From Lachnospiraceae bacterium (lineage in GTDB: Bacteria; Bacillota; Clostridia; Lachnospirales; Lachnospiraceae), in the NCBI GenBank assembly GCA_015056815.1, contig SVFN01000005.1:62001-126000 (forward strand): a DNA stretch of 64,000 nucleotides. The letters are read 5' to 3'. The translations under genes were made by a program, and so were the position numbers. Under the pieces are notes generated by a model. That model did no database searches, was not told where the DNA came from, and saw only the letters and a program-made list of their open reading frames with translations. Shown piece after piece: positions 1 through 9,297 of this stretch (positions within the stretch are counted from its first letter, which is position 1; each line of letters starts with the position of its first letter).

Positions 1-259
1 GTACTACTGCTTTGCGCGTAACGGCTCCTTCATAGCAACTGATCACGACATGTGCCACATTATAGCCCAGAACTAACAGATAAAATAGCAGGATCGTCTT
101 CGTATACGGCACTGAAACCTTTCGCATAAATGAATGCTTTTTGTCCTCATTGATGCCGATCAGCATGACCAGGACAATAATGAGCAGGATCAGATTAAAG
201 CTCATTTCCATAATGATCTGCACAAATATTCCAAGCCCCATTCGTTCTATAATTTCCAT
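1..259 (-). CDS. Partial CDS (3' end outside the window): membrane-spanning N-terminus, possibly a sensor protein
   Basis: Reverse-strand reading from ATG at 259 is open to the window edge: MEIIERMGLGIFVQIIMEMSFNLILLIIVLVMLIGINEDKKHSFMRKVSVPYTKTILLFYLLVLGYNVAHVV... It lies downstream of a response regulator. It is absent from the ORF track because it has no stop inside the window. Confidence 0.6.
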   Translation of the reverse strand, partial: MEIIERMGLGIFVQIIMEMSFNLILLIIVLVMLIGINEDKKHSFMRKVSVPYTKTILLFYLLVLGYNVAHVVISCYEGAVTRKAVV

Positions 260-339
260 ACTGTCCTCCAAGGCTTTTTGCAGCGGCAGACTTTTACGGC
301 AGTCATCCCTGCATGTTTTTTCCGCTCATCTTGTTCCTG

Positions 340-1143
340 TCACACGCTTCTTTTTAAAATTCCGATCGCATCACTGACTTCTGCCCAGGAATACTCCGGC
401 AGATACTCTCCCCGATACAGATTCACAATCTCCGTTTTCCCATTCAGTGCTTCATACAGATCACAATACACTTTACTCTTATCGATCCGGATCTGCCTGT
501 TTTGGCGTATCAGCACTTCTTTAAACCCGGCTTTGTCCAGCTCTTCCATCAGGATTGCAATCGCTTTGGAAACTTTCTTAGAAACGTTTTTGTCAAACGT
601 CTCCTCCAGCACCTCTCTTGCAATATCCTTACTGGTAACGGGAAATCCGTTCCGGTCGATCAGATACGCAAAGATCTCTCTGGAAAGAGCCCGCGAAAAT
701 CTCAGGGGAACTCCTTCTTTGCAATACACTGCAAACCTTCCAAAGGTTGTTACCTTCAGACGACCATCCCAGTCGCCGGTACGGGTTACGGGATTTCTTA
801 AATTTTCCAGCTCTTTTCTGATATCTTCCGCCTCATACGGCTTCATCACATAACCGCTGGGACGTGTCTGATATGCTTCCAGCCCATATTCCGGATAACT
901 CGTGACAAATATGATATTGCAAAGCGGTGCATGTTTCTTCAGTTCAAAAGCAAGCTGTATCCCATTGACCGCTCCCAGTTCAATGTCCAAAAACGCTACA
1001 TCAAACTCTGATTTATCCGGATACTCTTCAAATTCTTCCACGCTATTAAAGCTTACGATCTCGTCCTGCGGGCAAAGCTCCTGCAGAGTGTCTGTCAGAA
1101 GATACAGTGCCGGCCTCTCATCATCAATCGCCATTATTTTCAT
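340..1143 (-). CDS. Response regulator with a C-terminal transcriptional activator (BTAD/SARP-like) region
   Basis: Receiver motifs (IDDE, FLDIELG, FVTSYPEYGLEAYQTRPSGYVMKPY) followed by a winged-helix-like KVTTFGRFAVYCKEGVPLRFSRALSREIFAYLIDRNG. Confidence 0.85.
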   Translation of the reverse strand: MKIMAIDDERPALYLLTDTLQELCPQDEIVSFNSVEEFEEYPDKSEFDVAFLDIELGAVNGIQLAFELKKHAPLCNIIFVTSYPEYGLEAYQTRPSGYVMKPYEAEDIRKELENLRNPVTRTGDWDGRLKVTTFGRFAVYCKEGVPLRFSRALSREIFAYLIDRNGFPVTSKDIAREVLEETFDKNVSKKVSKAIAILMEELDKAGFKEVLIRQNRQIRIDKSKVYCDLYEALNGKTEIVNLYRGEYLPEYSWAEVSDAIGILKRSV

Positions 1144-1147
1144 AGTT

Positions 1148-2209
1148 TTACCGCTTTCTTCTGCTCTTGTTTTGTTCCGCCTTCTCTATGGTTTCCTTTT
1201 TAGAACCCTTTCCCGTTTCCGGCTTTTCCGGTTTCTCTGTTTCCCGTTTCCCCCGGTGCATCTTCTCAGCCCCGGTCTCTTCCGCTCCTGCGGTCTTTAC
1301 GACATCGATCAGATACGGAGGGCGGTTGCGCGAAGCATCCAGTGTCCTCCAGACATACTCGCCCAGGATCCCCATCATGAGCATCATGATCCCGAAGGAA
1401 AACAAAACCACACACATCATGGAGGCCCAGCCTAAGATCGGTGTACCTACCGTGCATTTCTCCACGATCACATTGATCATTAAGATCACGGACAGTACAA
1501 AGAACAAAACGCCCATTGTCGACATGCAACGGATCGGAAAATAAGAAAAACTCATCATGGAATCCATTACCAGTTTGAATTTCTTGGCAAAGGTCCATCG
1601 GGATTTACCCACTTCTCTGTCCTTACGGTGGAAATAGATCTCATCGGTCTGAAATCCTGCCCACAGCACCTGCAATGTCAGAGACGAATTCTTCTCATCC
1701 AAAAGCTCTAACACCTCGATGACCTGTCTGTCCAAAAGATAGCAGTCGCAGCCACCTACCGGCATACGCTTGTTGACAAACTTGCGTACGATGAAGTAAT
1801 AAAGATTGGCAAAAAACTTCTTGACCGCATTCTCATCTCTGGATGCCCGCACAGCAAGTACAACTTTATTGCCCTTCTTCCAGCTCTCATACATCTCCAG
1901 AATGATCTCGGAGTCCTCCTGAAGATCCGCCTGTTTTGTCACGGCACAATCTCCCGTACAAACAGAAAGCCCCGCTAAAAGGGCTGCATGTTCTCCGAAG
2001 TTTCTCGAAAGTTTCACACACTGTACATTGGGATCCATCGCACGGATCTCATTCATGATCTCCCAGGAATTGTCCCCCGAACCGTCGTCCACAAAAACCA
2101 GCTCATAGTCGCCAAGCTTCCCTAAGATCTTCTTTTTCATATCTTCATATAGCATCATTAATGTGTCGGAATTGTAGTAGACCGGCACAACGATCGAAAT
2201 TTTACTCAT
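1148..2209 (-). CDS. Glycosyltransferase family 2 (polyprenyl-phosphate transferase type, two C-terminal TM segments)
   Basis: IVVPVYYNSDTLMMLYEDM, FVDDGSGDNSWEIM and KQADLQEDSE motifs; C-terminal hydrophobic pair. Confidence 0.9.
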   Translation of the reverse strand: MSKISIVVPVYYNSDTLMMLYEDMKKKILGKLGDYELVFVDDGSGDNSWEIMNEIRAMDPNVQCVKLSRNFGEHAALLAGLSVCTGDCAVTKQADLQEDSEIILEMYESWKKGNKVVLAVRASRDENAVKKFFANLYYFIVRKFVNKRMPVGGCDCYLLDRQVIEVLELLDEKNSSLTLQVLWAGFQTDEIYFHRKDREVGKSRWTFAKKFKLVMDSMMSFSYFPIRCMSTMGVLFFVLSVILMINVIVEKCTVGTPILGWASMMCVVLFSFGIMMLMMGILGEYVWRTLDASRNRPPYLIDVVKTAGAEETGAEKMHRGKRETEKPEKPETGKGSKKETIEKAEQNKSRRKR

Positions 2210-2312
2210 ACCCTTATCCTGTTATCCATCTGTTTCTCTTTCTATCCGTTACGATCCGGTTCCCGGCCGCCCTGACACCAAATACAGCATATATTGCACG
2301 CAATCCGGTGTT

Positions 2313-2750
2313 TTATACAGTCTCTTTGCAGACACGTTTCCCTCTCACTTCCCGGATAAACGTATCATAATCCCGGATATATTCCTCGCCGTCATAATGC
2401 TCGCTGGCCAATACCAGAAGCACCGAATCAGCAGAAAAATCGTACATATCCTTCCACAACATGGTCGGAAGATACAATCCCATACGCGGCTTGTTCAGCT
2501 CAATGATATCTATCTCATAGCCGTTATCCACTTTCACTTTACTGGTACCGCTGACATTGATCAGCACAAATTCCGTCCGGCGGTTCGCATGCTGTCCCCG
2601 TATGACGGTTGCATCCGAACCATACATATAAAACACCCGTTTGATGTCGAAAGGGATATCCATGCCACTCCCCTCTGCCACTACGAGATTGCCTCTCTCA
2701 TCACCAAACTCACCAAATTCCAATATCCTATATTGCTCTTTTATATTCAT
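2313..2750 (-). CDS. Sugar 3,4-ketoisomerase (FdtA/WxcM-like cupin)
   Basis: Start taken at MNIKEQYRILEFGEFGDERGNLVVAEG (ATG at 2750). The cupin core IRGQHANRRTEFVLINVSGTSKVKVDNG matches the FdtA/QdtA family. Adjacent to a DegT aminotransferase. Confidence 0.85.
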   Translation of the reverse strand: MNIKEQYRILEFGEFGDERGNLVVAEGSGMDIPFDIKRVFYMYGSDATVIRGQHANRRTEFVLINVSGTSKVKVDNGYEIDIIELNKPRMGLYLPTMLWKDMYDFSADSVLLVLASEHYDGEEYIRDYDTFIREVRGKRVCKETV

Positions 2751-2845
2751 AAAAATACTGCCTCTGCTTATTTTCTTCTCTTTCTTCTCCGATCGCTCTC
2801 CATACGGTTTTGCTCCCTCCGGTCTTCTCTTTTGTCCTTCGGGTA

Positions 2846-3955
2846 TCATGCCGGCTTGAAAGCATTCAGTGCCCGGATCACATACTCCTGCTCCTCATCC
2901 GTCATTCCATTGTACATCGGTATCGATACTACCTGTGAAGCAAACCGCTCCGTAACGGGGAAGTCTCCCTTATGAAATCCCAGATATCCGTAAGCTTCGG
3001 ATAAGTGCGGCGGTATCGGGTAATGAATGATCGTCCCGATCCCCTTCGCTTTCAGATCCTCGATCAGTTCATCCCGGTAAGGACTCCTTAGTACGAACTG
3101 ATGCCAAACATGATTCGCATGACTCCTGAGCTTCGGAAGCTCGAAATACTCACTTTGCAGCTCCTTAAGATAGCGTTGTGCGATCTTTTCCTTCTCTTTT
3201 GTCAGCTCATCGAGGTGGGAAAGTCTTACCCGAAGAAGCCCGGCCTGCAATTCATCCAGTCTGGAATTGGCTCCCACAACTTTATTGTAATAGCGTTTCT
3301 CACTTCCGTAGTTACGATACATCCGCATATCCCGGGCGATCTTCTCATCATCGGTCACGATCGCTCCGCCGTCTCCGAAGGCTCCCAGATTTTTGGAAGG
3401 GTAAAAGGAAAAGCAGCCGATATCGCCAAAGGTACCTGTCATCTTCCTGTCAAAGCAGGCTCCGTGTGACTGCGCGCAATCCTCCACCAGCCTGATCCCG
3501 CGTTCTTTGCAAAGTGCACTTAAAGCGCCCATATCGCAGGGCTGCCCATATAAATGAACCGCCAGAACCGCTTTCGTCTTCGGTGTGATCGCTTCCGCAA
3601 CCTTCGCCACGTCAATCCCGTACAGATCATCCGGCTCCACAAAGACCGGCGTCGCACCGTTTATGGTAATGCCCATGACGCTGGCTATATAGGTATTGGC
3701 CTGCACGATCACTTCATCGCCCTTGCCGATCCCCAGTATGCGAAATGCCAGCCATAAGGCGTCCAGGCCGCTTGCCAGTCCCACACAATAGCGCGCACCT
3801 GTATAGCCGGCAAATTCTTCTTCGAAAGCAGATACTTCTTTCCCAAGCACATACCAGCCGGAGCGAAGCACCTCCAATGCCTTTGTCTCAAACTCTTCCT
3901 GATACCGGAAAAACCCCCGGTCCATTCTGTTTGGCATGATCTGCATAACTGTCAC
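2846..3955 (-). CDS. DegT/DnrJ/EryC1/StrS family PLP-dependent sugar aminotransferase (FdtB-like)
   Basis: YCVGLASGLDALWLAFRILGIGKGDEVIVQANTYIASV, VEDCAQSHGA and GCFSFYPSKNLGAFGDGGAIVTDD motifs. Confidence 0.93.
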   Translation of the reverse strand: MTVMQIMPNRMDRGFFRYQEEFETKALEVLRSGWYVLGKEVSAFEEEFAGYTGARYCVGLASGLDALWLAFRILGIGKGDEVIVQANTYIASVMGITINGATPVFVEPDDLYGIDVAKVAEAITPKTKAVLAVHLYGQPCDMGALSALCKERGIRLVEDCAQSHGACFDRKMTGTFGDIGCFSFYPSKNLGAFGDGGAIVTDDEKIARDMRMYRNYGSEKRYYNKVVGANSRLDELQAGLLRVRLSHLDELTKEKEKIAQRYLKELQSEYFELPKLRSHANHVWHQFVLRSPYRDELIEDLKAKGIGTIIHYPIPPHLSEAYGYLGFHKGDFPVTERFASQVVSIPMYNGMTDEEQEYVIRALNAFKPA

Positions 3956-4007
3956 CTGAGTCCTTCTGTTAGTCTGTCCCTGTATCCGTTATGATCGTAC
4001 ACGAAAA

Positions 4008-4052
4008 AGGGCACGAATGTACATACATGGTTTATTGTAACATTCACGCCCT
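4008..4052 (-). terminator. Putative stem-loop between the 4104-4478 gene and the DegT gene
   Basis: AAGGGCACGAATGT ... ACATTCACGCCCTT, an imperfect 14-bp inverted repeat in an intergenic region. Confidence 0.45.
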
Positions 4053-4103
4053 TACTAGTCAAACATTTCCGTTTTTTTCTTCGTTTTCCCGTTTTCCCAA
4101 ATC

Positions 4104-4478
4104 CTACCGTTTTTCTTCAGACACGACCTGTATCCACGCCACCGGTCTGTCGGCTGCATTCAGATAAACGATCTCCAGCCTCCTGTTGTGTCTCTTATCA
4201 TAATATGTCAACCGGTAGAGCATCTGGGAATAGTCATACAGTACTTCTCCATAATCTTCCCCCAACTCCTTTATCATATCCTGTTTTGTCAGATTCATGC
4301 CATCCGTATCGATCCGGTGGGAATAGGACATATCGATCCCGTATCCGCATACCACAACCCGGGTCAGATCTGTAGATACCGTAAAAAACCGGCTGTTTTT
4401 CATTAAAAGCCCCGCACACAGCAGTGTCAGCAAAGCCAGTACGATAACAGAAGTGATCGTAATTCTTTTCTTTAACAT
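4104..4478 (-). CDS. Small membrane-anchored hypothetical protein
   Basis: N-terminal TM (ITITSVIVLALLTLLCAGLLM). Ends 3 bp from the upstream DUF4173-like gene. Confidence 0.65.
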   Translation of the reverse strand: MLKKRITITSVIVLALLTLLCAGLLMKNSRFFTVSTDLTRVVVCGYGIDMSYSHRIDTDGMNLTKQDMIKELGEDYGEVLYDYSQMLYRLTYYDKRHNRRLEIVYLNAADRPVAWIQVVSEEKR

Positions 4479-4481
4479 ATC

Positions 4482-6248
4482 TTATTCCCCGTTCCACGCT
4501 CTCGCCATGTTTCCCTGTTCTATGTCCTCATTTGTCAGCTTTCCCGCAAGTTTCCCTGCCACATACTCTCTGGACAGATTCATTCTTCTGAGCGAAAACC
4601 CCTTTTGTCTGTCATATTTGTCCCGCAGTCTATCCACCAGGCATTCCTCATAGTCTTCGATCGTTCCCCGATCCAGCGCCCTATAGTATCCGCTTAGCGC
4701 ATCTGTGCTGTCTGCCTGCAATGCCTCCCTTCTCGCATAGGCGCGTATGATCGCCGGATATGCGTCCATAGACAGTTTGTGACAAAGATAATAATAGTCC
4801 ACATTCTCTCTGTTTCCATAATTAATATTGTAATTCGCGATCTGATAATCCGGCCGCAAAAAGACCGCCAGTGCAAAGCAGATCGTCACAACCCATAACC
4901 CGCTTTTAAACAATGAAAAACTCTCCTTTCCAATGTAGAGAATCACAAGTACCATTAAAACCGCGATCACGCCCAGCGCCCACAGCACCATCAGTCTGAG
5001 AAAGGTCAGATTATAGACAGAAATATACAGACACATTTTATAGGCACTCGCAAAGATCATCACATAAGTACAGCCGCACATCACATAAAGCAGGCATCTT
5101 ACTGCGTGGCTTTTTTCAAAGCGTGACAGACTGACGAGCACGATGAGCATATTGATAAGTGCCAGTGCAAAAAGCTGGAAAAAACCTTCTCTTGCATACT
5201 CTGCGTAGGTATAGCCCTGCGGCAGTGCCACATTGGAATTTGCGATCCCGAAGATCTGGAAGCCGCTAAACACCAGGTATACAAATGCAATGACCGAAAG
5301 CACCGTGATCCCGGTAAGAATATTCCCGTATTTTTTCTCATTTTCTTCTACCAGTATCCCCTCCGGCTTCAGGACTGCCTTGCGAAACAGTCCATAACAG
5401 CCGCACAGCGCGAGCAGAAAGCCAAACAGCAGCCCGGGAGCATTCGAAACCAGCTTCACAATAAATGCACTGTCAAAGATGCGTAACAGCCAGTCGATAT
5501 TGAAAGTACGCTCCAGAAAGTTTTTGAACACAATATCAGCGCTTGCCATGACCGGTAAAATGATACATAACAGTCCTGCTGCCACAAGCAATCCTTCCAC
5601 CACATACTTTGTTCCGGCCGGCAGCTCGATCTTTTTCCTGCTTTCCATTACAGACTCTGCAGACACTCCGGATTCTTTTCGTTTTTGCTTCACTTCCGGT
5701 GAATCACTCAAGTCCGCCAAAAGAGGAATGAAACCGATCAGGCAGTTTCCCAAAAGATATGCCTCACTCTGCACAAAGCGCAGGTCCGTCCAGTCCTCAT
5801 ACGGGATAAACAGTTCCACTGCCAGAAGAAAGAACAAGATCACGCACAGACATTTCGTGATCCCCACCATCACACTGTTATCCGTAAAAGGTACACCGAG
5901 TGCCAGTATCCCGAGAAGTACCACCGGTAAAAGACTTCTCTTTGAAACCGCTGCTTTCCACTCCAACGATATCTGTGGCTGTTTTAAAACAGCATATTCT
6001 CCCGGCGTCCTGTCTGTTTTCGGTCCCTGCAGACCGGCATCTTGTACCATCCCACATACATTTCCCGACTGTGCACCGGATTTGTTTTTCCAAAGCCGCA
6101 GTCCATACAAAAGCCAGATCGCAGCTCCCGTAAAGACCGGAAACGTGATCGCAGACGGGTTGTGGTACATGCAGATCACATAAATAGCGGAAAGGATCAG
6201 GCAATCCCGAAGTCCCTTTCGGAACAGATCATAATTTTTCTCATCCAT
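4482..6248 (-). CDS. Polytopic membrane protein, DUF4153/DUF4173-like
   Basis: 588 aa, many TM segments; the C-terminal NYNINYGNRENVDYYYLCHKLSMDAYPAI resembles DUF4173 proteins. Confidence 0.75.
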   Translation of the reverse strand: MDEKNYDLFRKGLRDCLILSAIYVICMYHNPSAITFPVFTGAAIWLLYGLRLWKNKSGAQSGNVCGMVQDAGLQGPKTDRTPGEYAVLKQPQISLEWKAAVSKRSLLPVVLLGILALGVPFTDNSVMVGITKCLCVILFFLLAVELFIPYEDWTDLRFVQSEAYLLGNCLIGFIPLLADLSDSPEVKQKRKESGVSAESVMESRKKIELPAGTKYVVEGLLVAAGLLCIILPVMASADIVFKNFLERTFNIDWLLRIFDSAFIVKLVSNAPGLLFGFLLALCGCYGLFRKAVLKPEGILVEENEKKYGNILTGITVLSVIAFVYLVFSGFQIFGIANSNVALPQGYTYAEYAREGFFQLFALALINMLIVLVSLSRFEKSHAVRCLLYVMCGCTYVMIFASAYKMCLYISVYNLTFLRLMVLWALGVIAVLMVLVILYIGKESFSLFKSGLWVVTICFALAVFLRPDYQIANYNINYGNRENVDYYYLCHKLSMDAYPAIIRAYARREALQADSTDALSGYYRALDRGTIEDYEECLVDRLRDKYDRQKGFSLRRMNLSREYVAGKLAGKLTNEDIEQGNMARAWNGE

Positions 6249-6631
6249 AGGTAAATTCCCCCTGTTTTCTTATCGTTATCCTGTTTCTGTCACTACCATA
6301 CCACATATTATTCTGGAAATCAATACTTTTTTATCGTTATACAATAAATTATAGATTATATACGATAATTCCTTATCGTTGTGTCATACATTCATTTACA
6401 CTGGTTGCATTGACCGTGACCACCGTGCATTTACACTGGTTCAAAAGTAGCTTAAAAAGTGCTTCCTCCACCAGTTCATCTACCCGCGACAATTGGAATC
6501 CGAGGGGGAGATCCGAAGTGCTGAATCGGCTGTTGGATTGGAAGCTTTCCCTCTTCTACTGGTCAAGATCACAATTCCATGATATACTCTTTATTTAAGG
6601 TGATTTGTAAAATGGATGAGACAGCATCCAT

Positions 6632-8194
6632 ATGAAGGAGTCTCTGATGAAAGAAGTCAGCAAGAACAAACAGTTTATCATAAATATGTCCGCAAGCCTG
6701 ATCTCCTGTGTGGTCGGACTCGCTATTTCTTTTTTTATCTCTCCGCTTGTCATCAACAAGCTGGGATTTGAAGCGCACAGCTTCGTGACAATGGCGAACA
6801 ACTTTGTCAACTATGCGGCGATCCTTGCCATGGCGCTCAATTCCATGGCCGGACGTTTTATCACGATCAAGATCCATCAAAATGACACGGAAGGCGCCAA
6901 CGCCTATTTCAACTCCATCATGTATGCCAATATGATGATGGCCGGCATACTGATCCTTCCAAGTATACTCGTCGTGGTCTTCTTAGAGCGTATCGTCAAT
7001 ATCTCTCCGGAGCTTCTGGCAGATGTACGTCTTCTTTTTGCCGTGACTTTTCTAAATTTTATGGTAACGATCATCAGCACGACCTTCAGCACTGCCACCT
7101 TCGCAGTCAACCGCCTGGATCTGTCTTCCATGCGTACGATCGAATCACAGCTGTTAAAAGCGGTGCTTTTGGTCTCTTTGTTTCGTTTTCTGCCGGTCAA
7201 TGTCAGCTACATCGGGATCGCGACCTTCGCTTCCAATGTGTATCTGTTTCTGACTTATATACATTATACGAAAAAGCTGCTCCCGCAGATCACCGTCAGC
7301 ACCCGCTATTTCGAATGGGCAAAGGTCCTGGAAATCCTTTCTGCCGGAATCTGGAATACGGTCATGCGAAGCGGTCAGGTGCTCACCAATCAGCTTGACA
7401 CCTATCTTTCCAATCTGTGGATCGGAAAGGATGAGGGCGGACTCACCAGCACTGCGACTACGATCGCCAATGCCATCAATACACTCTATGAGACAGTGGC
7501 AGCTGTTTTTACGCCTTCATTGACGATCAGCTTTGCGAAAGACAACAAAGACGAGCTCATCAGCGATCTGAAATCCGCCATGCGTATGACGGGCCTGTTT
7601 GCCAATATCCCGCTGTGCTTTGTGATCGCTTTTGGTATTCCGTTTTATCAGTTATGGCTTCCCCAGAAAGCGGACTCCATCCCTGTGATCTACCGGCTGA
7701 CGCTTTTGATCATGTGCGGCACTCTCGTGGGCGGCGCGATCAGTCCTTTGTTCAATGTATATACGATCGTCAATAAACTGAAATGGAATTCCCTGGTCAC
7801 GCTTTTTATGGGGATCGCCAATGTGATCGTGGTATTTATCCTGCTGCAGTTCCCCGCTTTGCATGATTATGGTCTGTATTTTATCGCAGGAGTTTCCTCC
7901 TTCCTTGGGATCATCAAGAACCTGACCTTTACGCCGATGTATGCGGCGCACTGTCTGGGACTTCCCAAGAAGACCTTTTATCCTACGATCTTTAAATATA
8001 TGTTTGTAACGGTTCTGATGACCGGGGTCTTTTGTGTGTTTAACCGGCTTATTGCGACATCGAACTGGTTTGTACTGATCGGGGATGTTTTTCTTTGCGG
8101 AATGACAGGGCTTTTGATGAATTATGCGATCCTGTTTACAAATAAAGAAAGAAGCATATTGCAGGAGACGGTTTTGAAGTATGTAAAGAGGTAA
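6632..8194 (+). CDS. Oligosaccharide/polysaccharide flippase (MATE/MVF superfamily)
   Basis: 520-aa polytopic protein: NMSASLISCVVGLAISFFISPLVINKLGFEAHSFVTMANNFVNYAAI; ANAINTLYETVAAVFTPSL. Confidence 0.88.
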   Translation: MKESLMKEVSKNKQFIINMSASLISCVVGLAISFFISPLVINKLGFEAHSFVTMANNFVNYAAILAMALNSMAGRFITIKIHQNDTEGANAYFNSIMYANMMMAGILILPSILVVVFLERIVNISPELLADVRLLFAVTFLNFMVTIISTTFSTATFAVNRLDLSSMRTIESQLLKAVLLVSLFRFLPVNVSYIGIATFASNVYLFLTYIHYTKKLLPQITVSTRYFEWAKVLEILSAGIWNTVMRSGQVLTNQLDTYLSNLWIGKDEGGLTSTATTIANAINTLYETVAAVFTPSLTISFAKDNKDELISDLKSAMRMTGLFANIPLCFVIAFGIPFYQLWLPQKADSIPVIYRLTLLIMCGTLVGGAISPLFNVYTIVNKLKWNSLVTLFMGIANVIVVFILLQFPALHDYGLYFIAGVSSFLGIIKNLTFTPMYAAHCLGLPKKTFYPTIFKYMFVTVLMTGVFCVFNRLIATSNWFVLIGDVFLCGMTGLLMNYAILFTNKERSILQETVLKYVKR

Positions 8195-8208
8195 AGGAGA
8201 ATTGATTT

Positions 8209-9297
8209 ATGGATAAGACGCTCGGAATTGTAAGTACCCCTTACCATTTGATCGTATTTTTGTTTTTAAAGGAAAGTATTTTGAAGGATCACCAGGTAGA
8301 TCTGGTGGTGACGGATAAGACACCGTTTATGGCTCAGGCTTATCATAACGGAGATTTTGACGGATTTTTTCATAAGGTTCTTTTTGCAGATGCCAAAAAG
8401 ATCCGGAATCCTTATAAGTCAGCGGTCGTAACGCTTTTTGAGAGCATAGTCTATAATCCGACTACCAATGCTTTTCTGGATCAGAAGCTGGAGACTTACG
8501 ATCATGTTTATTTTGCTTCTCCCGGAATGCCGGATGAGATCGTGAAGGAAATCGCAAAGACCTTGATCTTAAAAAATCATACTGTCACATTTCATCGTTT
8601 CGAGGACGGTTTCGCCAGTTACACCAAGCCGCCGCTTCATATCGTAAATACCGAAAGAGGGCAGAAGCTATATGGCTCTCTTTTACATTATTCCGTTTGT
8701 GCGCACGAAAAAGAACTGTATCTGTTTGAGCCGTATCTTGCCGAACAGAATGTGGCCGGTACAGATTTTACGCTTATGCGGATCGATCGCGATGAAAAGC
8801 TGGTGCAGTCTGTCATCAGTCTGATGAAGCAAATGCTTCATTTCGAACCGGCTTCCATGGAAGGGGATCTGCTGTTTTTGGGACAGGGGACCGCAAACGG
8901 TGCCGGAAATGTGCAGACTTACCGGAAGCTGATCTCTCAGATCGGTGAAAAAGCGGGATATGACCGCTTTATGATAAAGCCGCACCCGCGTGGCGTAAAC
9001 GACGACTTTGGCGATACTTTCCGTGTCTATCGCGATAATTGTCCGTTTGAGCTCGCTCTGGCGGGTGGCGGTTTTGAAGATAAAACCCTGATCTCCTACT
9101 ATTCCACTGCCTGTGCCACCGGAAGCATCCTTTTTGGCTCGAAAGCAAAGGTGGTCTTTCTGTATCCGATGGCAGAAGATTCTTTTAATGAAAAATGTGA
9201 TTACGAGGATTACTTCCGTAAACTGACCGAACTTTATGACACGATTCACATCGCCCATAACCGGGAAGAATTGTGGAAGCTGTTAGGTATTGACTGA
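8209..9297 (+). CDS. Sialyltransferase/polysialyltransferase-like GT-B glycosyltransferase
   Basis: N-terminal GIVSTPYHLIV; FHRFEDGFASY (D/E-D/E-G-like motif); MIKPHPRG (HP motif); ISYYSTACATGS (S motif). RBS-spaced after the flippase. Confidence 0.7.
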   Translation: MDKTLGIVSTPYHLIVFLFLKESILKDHQVDLVVTDKTPFMAQAYHNGDFDGFFHKVLFADAKKIRNPYKSAVVTLFESIVYNPTTNAFLDQKLETYDHVYFASPGMPDEIVKEIAKTLILKNHTVTFHRFEDGFASYTKPPLHIVNTERGQKLYGSLLHYSVCAHEKELYLFEPYLAEQNVAGTDFTLMRIDRDEKLVQSVISLMKQMLHFEPASMEGDLLFLGQGTANGAGNVQTYRKLISQIGEKAGYDRFMIKPHPRGVNDDFGDTFRVYRDNCPFELALAGGGFEDKTLISYYSTACATGSILFGSKAKVVFLYPMAEDSFNEKCDYEDYFRKLTELYDTIHIAHNREELWKLLGID

